Source: a virus. From it: a stretch of 37,729 nucleotides of DNA. A program made the translations under genes and the position numbers. A model generated the notes under the pieces. The model ran no database searches. It had not been told where the DNA came from and saw only the letters and a list, made by a program, of their open reading frames with translations. The stretch covers positions 1 through 37,729 of IMG/VR virus record IMGVR_UViG_3300030329_001244. The stretch is one strand, 5' to 3'. This document shows positions 1 through 7,040 of the stretch, piece by piece. Each line of letters begins with the position of its first letter. Position 1 is the stretch's first letter.

Positions 1-2713
1 TTTAGCTTTAGAAATGATAGGTGCTAAAATAGATAGTGGCGTAATAACTGCTCCATTTGCTGGTAAAATGTCTGATTTGCAAGCATGGCAAGGTGCTTGG
101 ACTCAAGATGATGTAACCTATGATTATCTTAATCCAGAACAATTAGCATTAAATAGAAGTGGTACATCGCTAACTAACTCTAATCTTAAACTATGGTATC
201 CAATGAACGATGGTCATAGAGGTAATCAGTCTTATGTATCTGATGCTTCTAATACAGGGCTTGGTGATGAGATGGTTACAAACGGAAGTTTTGACTTTTC
301 GGATGGAACGGATATATGGTTGCAAACTGGTTGGAGTGCTTATTCGGATGCTACAGACCATCATGTATATGACGGAAAATTAAAAATAACACAATCTAGT
401 AGTAATGATGGAGCGTATTATACAATAACTGCTGTATCGGGAACTACATACAAATTTTCTGTAGATTGTTCTGGTGAGGTTGGTACTAGTTGTATTTATG
501 TTCATAATAATGTGAATACTAGAAGTATTAATACTACTTCAGGGACAAACATAGCGTATTTTACAGCTACAGGAAGTGGAACTGTAAATATATATTTTAG
601 AACTCCTGGTAATGATGGCACAGGAGGAACATCTTATTACGATAATTTCTCAATTAAACCAGTAAACAATAAAAACAACGCAACAACTGTATTTTATGGT
701 GATGAGCAGATAACTGACCAAGTAAATAGAGATTTTAGTGGAAGTGGTAATTGGGGTAATTATGGAAGTTCTTCAACTGCTCCCTCTATATCAGGAGGTA
801 AATTAGTATGTGTTACAGATGGAGACGGTGGGAATGAAGGCGCTCAATTAGCTTTAAGTGCTGTAGATGGTACAGGTGGCGCCCATCCAATTGTAGCAGG
901 TAGAACTTATAGAATGAGTGCTAAATTAGATAACACAGCTGGAAAAACTACTCCTGATATAAATTTTTCTTTAGGAGGCAAGCATGTTAATGTAATTAGA
1001 ACAAGCGATAATGACACTACTGGAACTATTGACACAACTGAACAAGCGTATCATGCAGATATTACTGCTGATGATAATTCAACTGCGGTATTAATTTACC
1101 AAACCTCAGCAGACAATGACGCAACTACTACTTTTACTATTGATGATGTTTCTATTAAGGAAGTAGGCACATCTATGGGTTGGACAGATGCAGACCAACA
1201 ACTTGATATACCTCAAACAGCACTACAGTCTTATAATCAATTGGCTTGGTTTGATGGGACACAAGGTGTTGATAATTATATTGCTTTTTCAGATGGGAGT
1301 AGTGATTTAAATTTTCAAGCAACTGATAGAACTATTTCCTTTTGGTTTTATCCTTTAGAAGAAGATGATGAAAATGGATATATAATGAATAAAGGAACAT
1401 TTGGTACAGGCGGTGATGGTTCTGGGTGGTATATTTACTATAACAGTTCAACAGGAGTACTTCAATATTATACAAATCAAACAGGAGCTAATCAACCTAA
1501 TAATTCAATTGCTCTTACATATGGAGAGTGGGCTCATTGTGCAGTTGTAATAAGTGATAGTGGAACAGATTCTACGTGGTATATAAATGGAGAAGCAGGT
1601 ACTCCAAAAACTAATCATATTGCTCCAGCTAGTGATACTCAAAACTTCAATTTAATGAATAGAGCTGGTGCTACTAAAGCATGTGGCGGCTCTATAAATG
1701 AAGTATCTATATGGAATAAAACTTTAACTCAATCAGAAATTAATGAACTGTATAATAATGGTTTAGCGCTTGATGCTACAGGTCATTCTGCATCTGCAAA
1801 TTTATTACATTATTGGAGAAACAATGGTCTCTCAACTTGGACAGATATAGGCAATGCAGGTTCTTTATATAATGGGACTCCAACAAATATTACAGAAACA
1901 ATGTTAATCACAGCAGGAGTAGATGGTTCAAGAGATTCTCAAGGATTTCTAATGAATAGACAAAGAACTACTAATAGTTTGAATAACAATACTATAATAG
2001 ATGGAGATGTTGATAGAGGTGCTTATAGTAAAGTAGAAACTCATCCACTTTATACAGGAAGTGCTGTAACAAATTATAGTATATCTTTTTGGATGAAATT
2101 AGGTATAAAACCAAGTGACTTTTTATCTTCTGGTAATAGTTTTGTTGTATTTGATACTACAAAATCTAATGCTAATAGAGCTTTTAAACTTTATCTACCT
2201 TCAAATACTAATATAATGTATTTATATACATTTTATGATGGTTCTGCAAGTGATAAATCAGTTTATATGGATTACGATTTAGACAATTTAGGCAATTCTA
2301 TAGTAAACCCTCCAACTGCAGCTACCAATGGAATTGGGGAGGCATTTGACCCAAACAAATGGTACCACGTTACTTGTACATTTGACCATGATAGAACTAC
2401 AGGAAGTGGCAATGCGGACAATACAAATGCTGAAGACCATAATTTTACACCTTATTTTCTTTATATTAATGGAATACAGGTTGCTGCAGAAGGAAGAGAA
2501 GGAGCTAATTCAGCAATGACTACAGCTCGTTCTATGCAAAACGCAAATGTTCCTATGATAATAGGTTCTGATATGGGAAGTGATGGAACTATTACAGAAA
2601 CAAGTTACCAAGATTTTCCAGGTGAATTAGATGATATATGTTTTTATTCAGACACATTAACAGATGAAGAAGTAACAAGAAATTATAACGCAGGTAAAAG
2701 GAGTCACAGATAA
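1..2713 (+). CDS. LamG / carbohydrate-binding surface protein, 5' end outside the window
   Basis: The frame is open to the left edge, so the first in-window ATG (14) is probably not the true start and the N-terminus is missing. About 900 residues remain. The visible start (GKMSDLQAWQGAWTQDD) looks like the end of a laminin-G/concanavalin-like domain. Two jelly-roll carbohydrate-binding-like modules follow at about 280-670 (opens NGSFDFSDG, closes YYDNFSIKPV) and 720-1170 (closes FTIDDVSIKEV). Two further LamG-type domains lie at about 1237-1780 (AWFDGT, ISFWFYP, EWAHCAVVI, INEVSIWNKTLTQSEI) and 2070-2700 (YSISFWMKL, KWYHVTCTFD, GELDDICFYSDTLTDEEV). Such domains bind glycans or surface proteins. 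The likely role is a virion appendage or capsid-surface lectin for host or particle attachment. No catalytic motif is recognised. The stop overlaps the next start as TAATG. Confidence 0.8.
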   Translation, partial: LALEMIGAKIDSGVITAPFAGKMSDLQAWQGAWTQDDVTYDYLNPEQLALNRSGTSLTNSNLKLWYPMNDGHRGNQSYVSDASNTGLGDEMVTNGSFDFSDGTDIWLQTGWSAYSDATDHHVYDGKLKITQSSSNDGAYYTITAVSGTTYKFSVDCSGEVGTSCIYVHNNVNTRSINTTSGTNIAYFTATGSGTVNIYFRTPGNDGTGGTSYYDNFSIKPVNNKNNATTVFYGDEQITDQVNRDFSGSGNWGNYGSSSTAPSISGGKLVCVTDGDGGNEGAQLALSAVDGTGGAHPIVAGRTYRMSAKLDNTAGKTTPDINFSLGGKHVNVIRTSDNDTTGTIDTTEQAYHADITADDNSTAVLIYQTSADNDATTTFTIDDVSIKEVGTSMGWTDADQQLDIPQTALQSYNQLAWFDGTQGVDNYIAFSDGSSDLNFQATDRTISFWFYPLEEDDENGYIMNKGTFGTGGDGSGWYIYYNSSTGVLQYYTNQTGANQPNNSIALTYGEWAHCAVVISDSGTDSTWYINGEAGTPKTNHIAPASDTQNFNLMNRAGATKACGGSINEVSIWNKTLTQSEINELYNNGLALDATGHSASANLLHYWRNNGLSTWTDIGNAGSLYNGTPTNITETMLITAGVDGSRDSQGFLMNRQRTTNSLNNNTIIDGDVDRGAYSKVETHPLYTGSAVTNYSISFWMKLGIKPSDFLSSGNSFVVFDTTKSNANRAFKLYLPSNTNIMYLYTFYDGSASDKSVYMDYDLDNLGNSIVNPPTAATNGIGEAFDPNKWYHVTCTFDHDRTTGSGNADNTNAEDHNFTPYFLYINGIQVAAEGREGANSAMTTARSMQNANVPMIIGSDMGSDGTITETSYQDFPGELDDICFYSDTLTDEEVTRNYNAGKRSHR

Positions 2714-3066
2714 TGGCACATTATGAAATGTATTTTTGCATACCTAGCAGCGCATTTAATAGTGCTGTTGGGACTAAAATAAAAGGATTATACCCTATAG
2801 TAGAATCAGTAGATGAAGATACTGGGGATGTAACTTATAAGTCAGCACCTACATGGACTGATATTATAATGAGTGGTAAGGTAGGACCGCCTAGATATTC
2901 ACATGATAAATCTTATGTTATTATTAAGGGTGAATGGTCTATGAAAGATGGTATACTAACAGAGCTTATGGAATTAGGTTATGGTTTAGACTATCCTAAC
3001 TTTAGTGTATTAACTAAAACAGAAGCTCAAACATTAGTAAATAGTAGTACATTTACAGGAGAATAA
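2713..3066 (+). CDS. Small conserved-type virion protein, function unknown
   Basis: This 117-residue protein is not recognised. It begins MAHYEMYFCIPSSAF, is mixed alpha/beta in composition, and has no signal peptide, membrane segment or metal-binding cluster. Its ATG overlaps the stop of the lectin-like gene and its own stop overlaps the next start (both TAATG), so it is translated as part of the same late transcript. An AAGGAG Shine-Dalgarno sequence lies about ten bases upstream inside the previous gene. Position between an appendage protein and an endolysin suggests a minor structural or assembly role, but that is context only. Confidence 0.7.
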   Translation: MAHYEMYFCIPSSAFNSAVGTKIKGLYPIVESVDEDTGDVTYKSAPTWTDIIMSGKVGPPRYSHDKSYVIIKGEWSMKDGILTELMELGYGLDYPNFSVLTKTEAQTLVNSSTFTGE

Positions 3067-3569
3067 TGGAAGAAAAGAAAACACCTTGGGAGACTTATTC
3101 CGAACAGGCTATTGACCCGTTTGGTAATTCTATGCTTGGTCAAACACTTAATCAACAAAGAGAAGACCGTTTAAGACAGCAATTAGATGAAAATGAAGCT
3201 CAACAATTCTGGCAAGATTTTATGGAACAAGGTGGAGCTAGGCAGAATGAGGAGATACCTAATCCAGATGTAATGATGATGGAAGACCCTTCGTTACTTG
3301 ATGCTGCTATTATGGGAAGTTCTAAACCTTTTGCAGCAAGTATGTTAGGATGGCCAGTTAAAAAGGCTTCTGAAAAGTTATTAAAGAAGGGTGTGGCAAA
3401 AACTTTTGCAAAAGGATTAGGCAAGGTAGGTTCAAGGTTTATTCCAGGAGTAGGATGGGCATTGGGAGCTGCAGATTTAGTAGATTATTTTGGTTATCCT
3501 ATATACGACCATATACCTGGAGGTGATTATTTAACTTGGAGAGATACTTCAGAAGGAGAAGAAGAGTAA
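3066..3569 (+). CDS. Probable minor virion or membrane-active protein
   Basis: This is a 167-residue protein. The first 80 residues are polar and Gln/Glu-rich (QQREDRLRQQLDENEAQQFW). The C-terminal half is a Lys/Gly segment (KKASEKLLKKGVAKTFAKGLGK) followed by a Gly-rich hydrophobic stretch (FIPGVGWALGAADLVDYFGY). This layout resembles small ejection proteins or membrane-active peptides; I do not recognise a family. It is coupled by TAATG to the neighbours on both sides, and the next gene is the endolysin. A lysis-accessory or holin-like role is therefore possible but unproven. The hydrophobic stretch is short and interrupted by an aspartate, so a true membrane span is doubtful. Confidence 0.65.
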   Translation: MEEKKTPWETYSEQAIDPFGNSMLGQTLNQQREDRLRQQLDENEAQQFWQDFMEQGGARQNEEIPNPDVMMMEDPSLLDAAIMGSSKPFAASMLGWPVKKASEKLLKKGVAKTFAKGLGKVGSRFIPGVGWALGAADLVDYFGYPIYDHIPGGDYLTWRDTSEGEEE

Positions 3570-3961
3570 TGTATAAATGGGGACCAAGAAGCAGGAAGCA
3601 CTTAGTCACACTAGACGAGAGGCTTCAAAAGGTATTAAATGAAGTTATAAAATATGTTGATTGTTCAATAATAGAGGGTCATAGAAGTGGAGAAAGACAA
3701 AATAAATTGTACGAAGAAGGTAAAACAAAAGTTAAATATCCGCACGGTCGTCACAATGCTAATCCAAGTAGGGCTGTTGATGTGGTCCCTTATCCTATTG
3801 ATTGGAATGATAGGGAACGTTTTCATCTTTTTGCTGGTTTTGTGCTTGGGATTGCTCAGTCTATGGGAATAAAGCTTAGATGGGGTGGTGATTGGAATAT
3901 GAATTTTGAAGTAGACGATAATAATTTTGATGATTTTCCTCATTTTGAATTAATAGATTAA
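3569..3961 (+). CDS. M15-family (VanY/L-Ala-D-Glu peptidase-like) endolysin
   Basis: This 130-residue single-domain zinc peptidase would cut peptidoglycan peptide stems for host lysis. The M15 signature is clear: H62 and D71 in HGRHNANPSRAVDVVPYP, then D122-F-P-H125 in DDFPHFEL supply the zinc ligands and catalytic acid. WGGDW (about 105-109) is typical of this subfamily. Length matches minimal phage endolysins without a cell-wall-binding domain. The frame could be extended upstream to 3536, but ATG 3569 is preferred: it overlaps the upstream stop as TAATG, has AGAAGGAG about ten bases upstream, and removes an Arg-rich N-terminus that is just the previous gene read in another frame. There is no signal peptide, so release would need a holin. 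A bacterial host follows from this activity. Confidence 0.9.
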   Translation: MYKWGPRSRKHLVTLDERLQKVLNEVIKYVDCSIIEGHRSGERQNKLYEEGKTKVKYPHGRHNANPSRAVDVVPYPIDWNDRERFHLFAGFVLGIAQSMGIKLRWGGDWNMNFEVDDNNFDDFPHFELID

Positions 3962-3972
3962 AAGGAGATAGT

Positions 3973-4323
3973 ATGTTAGGAAGAGGTAGGAATATGAAAG
4001 GTTTAATGGGTTTAATGGGTAAGTATTTAAATAAAAATAAAGGTGCACAAGGTGGTCCTCCTCCAAGAGGTATGATGCCACCTCAAAGACCTATGTCTCC
4101 AATGCCTTTAATGCCACCTAATGCACTGCCAATGATTCCAAGACAACCAATGCCGTTACCAAAAGGTCGTACATTTATGCCACCACAAGGTCCTACAGCT
4201 CCTATGAAAAGAGCTCCTGGAATGGCAACGCCTCCTAGAATGGCACCACAAGGAAGAATGTCTCCTTTACAAATGTTGCAAATGCAACAACAAGTTGGAA
4301 TGAACCAAAATCCATACGGGTAA
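3973..4323 (+). CDS. Met/Pro-rich low-complexity protein
   Basis: This is a 116-residue protein of strongly biased composition, with roughly 19 Met and 25 Pro. The short basic N-terminus (MLGRGRNMKGLMGLMGKYLN) may be an amphipathic helix. A long disordered tail of PMSPMPLMPP-like repeats follows, and the C-terminus is Gln/Met-rich. The start is supported by AAAGGAG about seven bases upstream. It lies between the endolysin and the putative small terminase in the same transcript. No family is recognised. Similar Pro-rich tails occur on small virion proteins, but composition gives no function. A long frame on the opposite strand across this region is a by-product of the biased codons. Confidence 0.7.
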   Translation: MLGRGRNMKGLMGLMGKYLNKNKGAQGGPPPRGMMPPQRPMSPMPLMPPNALPMIPRQPMPLPKGRTFMPPQGPTAPMKRAPGMATPPRMAPQGRMSPLQMLQMQQQVGMNQNPYG

Positions 4324-4325
4324 AT

Positions 4326-5081
4326 TTGTACACAATAAATATAGAACATAAGGATAAAGGTCTTACCACTTATTCTGTTTATAGAAAAAAAGAAGCAGAT
4401 GAAAAGGGAATTGATTATGTATACTGGAAAATGGTTAAACCTGGGGGATATGCTATATCTGATGATGATTATGTTGCTAAATGTATTAATCGAAAAGAGT
4501 ATCCTTCTAACCACAACAAAGACAATGTCTATCTTCGTTTCCCATGGGGTTACACTTTTTTTAATCCTAAGTATGCTTCTAAAAAATTAAAAGTATCAGG
4601 TAGGAAAACTAATACTACAATGTCTGGCAAACCTATGCTGGAAGTAAAGTCAAAGCAAGATATGATGAAAAATCTTGCAAAAGCCTATTCTGTTACATGG
4701 GACTATAATCTAGCATTAGATATGGTTCTTGGTAGTTATACACCCACTGAATTTAAAAAGTGGAAACGAATGATGAAAACGGAGGTTTTTGAGAAAATGA
4801 TAAAAGAAGAACTTGCAGACTTACTTACCGACCACGGATTAGACAAGACTTATACTTTAGATTTACTTGCTAAAGTAATAGCTATGGCTGAAGATAAAAA
4901 AGATGTTACTAATCTTATGCGTGCTGTAGAGAATCTACAAGGTATGCACGGTATGAAAGAAAAACAACTTGTTAAAACAACTGAAAAGTTAGAAGCTATA
5001 AGCAATACTAAACTTATAGATGAGTTGAGAGAAGAGGAAGATAAGTTAATAGCTACTAAGACTACTACTGAGGAAAAATAA
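4326..5081 (+). CDS. Probable terminase small subunit
   Basis: This 251-residue protein would recognise packaging sites and regulate the large terminase. The N-terminal 100 residues are mixed alpha/beta. The rest is helical and charged, ending in a coiled-coil-like region (LAKVIAMAEDKKDVTNLMRA, then LQGMHGMKEKQ and KTTEKLEAIS) that resembles the oligomerisation region of many phage small terminases. The assignment rests on that, on length, and on position just before the large terminase, with one small gene between. No ATG fits the N-terminus, so a TTG start at 4326 is used; the next in-frame ATG at 4431 would remove 35 ordered-looking residues. No strong Shine-Dalgarno is visible, which suggests coupling to the gene upstream. 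Confidence 0.6.
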   Translation: MYTINIEHKDKGLTTYSVYRKKEADEKGIDYVYWKMVKPGGYAISDDDYVAKCINRKEYPSNHNKDNVYLRFPWGYTFFNPKYASKKLKVSGRKTNTTMSGKPMLEVKSKQDMMKNLAKAYSVTWDYNLALDMVLGSYTPTEFKKWKRMMKTEVFEKMIKEELADLLTDHGLDKTYTLDLLAKVIAMAEDKKDVTNLMRAVENLQGMHGMKEKQLVKTTEKLEAISNTKLIDELREEEDKLIATKTTTEEK

Positions 5082-5098
5082 TGCCAACAGATAATTGA
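5081..5098 (+). promoter_or_regulatory. Candidate five-codon leader minicistron before the oxygenase gene
   Basis: An ATG at 5081 overlaps the upstream stop (TAATG) and has AGGAAA about seven bases before it. It encodes only MPTDN, then TGA at 5096-5098, which overlaps the TTG start (5095-5097) of the next gene as TTGA. Ribosomes ending here could restart on the TTG. A missing base in the assembly that would fuse the two frames is an equal alternative. Confidence 0.3.
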
Positions 5099-5508
5099 GG
5101 TATTTTATAAAAGATATATTAACAAAAAGAGATGCAAAATGTTTATGTAATTTAAATGTAGATAAATATGACTTTAGTAATAGTATTATGAAAAAGATTA
5201 CAAAAAAAATAAAAAATGTTATTGGGGATATTTCTTTATCTAAACCTAGTTATTACAATATAGATAGCTCTCAAAATGGTCATAACTGGCATAAGGATAC
5301 TGGGACACATGGTCATATGTTATGGTGCAACTATGGAGTTAGCATTCTTTTAAAAAAATCAGAGGGTGGTTTGTTTAAATACAAAAATCCATATAAAACA
5401 TATAACCAAGAAGAACATTATTTAAATGCTATCATACATTCAAGTGATGAATGGCATATGGTAGAGCCATCAAAAAAAGGAAGAACAGTTTTGTTAATGT
5501 TTTTATAA
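5095..5508 (+). CDS. 2-oxoglutarate/Fe(II)-dependent oxygenase-like protein
   Basis: This 137-residue protein fits a minimal double-stranded beta-helix dioxygenase. The HxD pair is H66-K-D68 in HNWHKDTG. The distal ligand is H121 and the 2-oxoglutarate-binding arginine is R130 in HMVEPSKKGRT, with the usual nine-residue spacing. GVSILLKKSEGG matches the core strands. Prolyl-hydroxylase-like members hydroxylate proteins or small molecules; the substrate here is unknown. The start is TTG 5095, because an in-frame stop lies directly upstream. The gene sits between the two terminase genes, an unusual place for an enzyme, and could act on a capsid or terminase protein or simply be carried there. 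The N-terminal 50 residues are short for the family, so other cupin-fold proteins remain possible. Confidence 0.7.
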   Translation: MRYFIKDILTKRDAKCLCNLNVDKYDFSNSIMKKITKKIKNVIGDISLSKPSYYNIDSSQNGHNWHKDTGTHGHMLWCNYGVSILLKKSEGGLFKYKNPYKTYNQEEHYLNAIIHSSDEWHMVEPSKKGRTVLLMFL

Positions 5509-5511
5509 TCA

Positions 5512-7005
5512 ATGGATTACGAAGAACAATATAGTCAAATGCAGGCTTTAAAAAAGCTTCGAAATAACATGGCATTGTTCGGAAGGCACTGCTTCCCTAC
5601 AGCCCTTAGAAAGAGTACACCACCTTTTCATAAAGATGTGTATTCTTCTCTAGCTGACGACAACAAAAGGAGGGTGTTAATTGCAGCTCCCCGTGGTACA
5701 GCCAAGTCTACAGTTACCACCCTCATCTTCCCTTTATGGAGAGTGGCTTTTAAAACAACAAATGAAGATTTATTTATTGTTATAATTTCTGAATCCCAAA
5801 CTCAGTCTATAAACTTCTTATCACGTATTAAATATCATTTAACACATTCAGATAAATTTAGAGAAATATTTGGAGACCTTGGTCCTAATACAGCTAAAAG
5901 ATGGACTAACAATGATGTAGTACTTGCTAATGGAGCTAGGATAATAGCTGTAGGTACTGGACAAAGAGTTAGAGGATTTATTGAAGGAGATACTCGTCCT
6001 AATCTTATTGTAGTAGATGATTTTGAATCTGAGTTAAATGCATACACTGCAGAAGCTAGAGCAAAGAATAGAAAATGGATTACAGAAGCTGTTATACCAT
6101 CATTATCAGATGAAGGTAAAATAGCTATGATTGGAACTGTAATATCAGAAGATTGCTTCTTATACTGGGCAAAAGATTCAGAAGCTTGGAATACATTGTG
6201 GTATTCTATATGGGATGAAGATGAAAAAAGTATTTGGCCTGAAAGATTTCCTAAATCTAGGATAATGGAAATTAAAAAAGAGTTTGCTTCTGTAGGTAAC
6301 TTAAATGGATTTTATCAAGAGTATATGAATATAGCTCAATCTCCAGATATGGCTCCATTCAAACCAGAATGGATTAAACTACACCATTATGATTATAAAC
6401 GAATAGATGGGCAAAATTGCCTAGTTAGGACAAAAGGTGGAGAAGAAGAAATTAAACCAGTGGAAGTCTATTGCGGAGTTGACCCTGCTAGCTCCCTTTC
6501 TTCCACTGCTGATTATTTTGTTGTTACTACAATTGGTATTGACTGTGATAATAACAAGTATATTATTGATATATATAGGGATAGAATTTCTCCTGCAGAA
6601 CAGCCTCAGAAGCTTATTGAAGTTTTTAAGAAGTATAGGCCTAGGAGGATGAAGATTGAAACCGTTGGTTACCAGGAAGCTTTAAGAACTGCTGTAAGAG
6701 AACTTATGTTAAAAGAAAGTTTATTTATACCAGGATTAGAAAAAGGTGTAAAACCAAGAAACAGAAAAAGTGAAAGACTTTTATCACTTGTTCCCTTGTT
6801 TGCAAAAGGTACTTTCTTTTTTAGACCACAAGATAATATAGCACAGCAAGAATTTTTAAGCTATCCTAGAGGTAAACATGATGATGTTATGGATGCAATA
6901 TGGACAGCTTTACATGGTGCTAGGCCTTCTAGAATTAAAAGTTTTGATAAAGATGATAATTATTTAAACAAACCAAAGAAAAAGCTTGATTGGATGACCC
7001 TTTAG
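5512..7005 (+). CDS. terL: Terminase large subunit (ATPase-nuclease packaging motor)
   Basis: This 497-residue motor pumps DNA into the prohead through the portal and cuts it. The ATPase domain is N-terminal: Walker A APRGTAKST (59-67), Walker B LIVVDD (165-170), and a candidate coupling motif MIGTV (about 206-210). The RNase H-like nuclease domain is C-terminal, with acidic residues D324 (VYCGVDPASS) and the D457-D458-x-x-D461 cluster (GKHDDVMDAIW). Length and domain order are normal for a complete large terminase. The ATG lies four bases after the oxygenase stop, and the upstream sequence is AT-rich without a clear Shine-Dalgarno. Packaging strategy (cos, pac or direct repeats) cannot be read from this alone. 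Confidence 0.96.
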   Translation: MDYEEQYSQMQALKKLRNNMALFGRHCFPTALRKSTPPFHKDVYSSLADDNKRRVLIAAPRGTAKSTVTTLIFPLWRVAFKTTNEDLFIVIISESQTQSINFLSRIKYHLTHSDKFREIFGDLGPNTAKRWTNNDVVLANGARIIAVGTGQRVRGFIEGDTRPNLIVVDDFESELNAYTAEARAKNRKWITEAVIPSLSDEGKIAMIGTVISEDCFLYWAKDSEAWNTLWYSIWDEDEKSIWPERFPKSRIMEIKKEFASVGNLNGFYQEYMNIAQSPDMAPFKPEWIKLHHYDYKRIDGQNCLVRTKGGEEEIKPVEVYCGVDPASSLSSTADYFVVTTIGIDCDNNKYIIDIYRDRISPAEQPQKLIEVFKKYRPRRMKIETVGYQEALRTAVRELMLKESLFIPGLEKGVKPRNRKSERLLSLVPLFAKGTFFFRPQDNIAQQEFLSYPRGKHDDVMDAIWTALHGARPSRIKSFDKDDNYLNKPKKKLDWMTL

Positions 7006-7040
7006 GTTGTATATTAAGTTGATAAAAACTAGGTATAATA

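Noticed and set aside
3687-3872. Out-of-frame, two-span hydrophobic frame nested in the endolysin gene (possible embedded holin)
   Set aside because: It starts at GTG with only a weak Shine-Dalgarno, and hydrophobic shadows are common in AT-rich genes read in a shifted frame. The endolysin frame explains the sequence fully.
4083-4514. 143-residue frame on the - strand
   Set aside because: It runs antisense to the Met/Pro-rich gene and the small terminase; the Gly/Ile/Cys-rich product is what Met/Pro codons give when reversed. No neighbour is on that strand.
6437-6652. Leu/Ile-rich + strand frame inside the large terminase
   Set aside because: It overlaps the nuclease domain, whose acidic residues are intact; hydrophobicity arises from the shifted AT-rich codons.
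7007-7039. TTGTAT and TATAAT before the portal gene as a promoter
   Set aside because: The spacer would be 21 bases, the alternative TTGATA gives nine, and transcription would start inside the portal gene.
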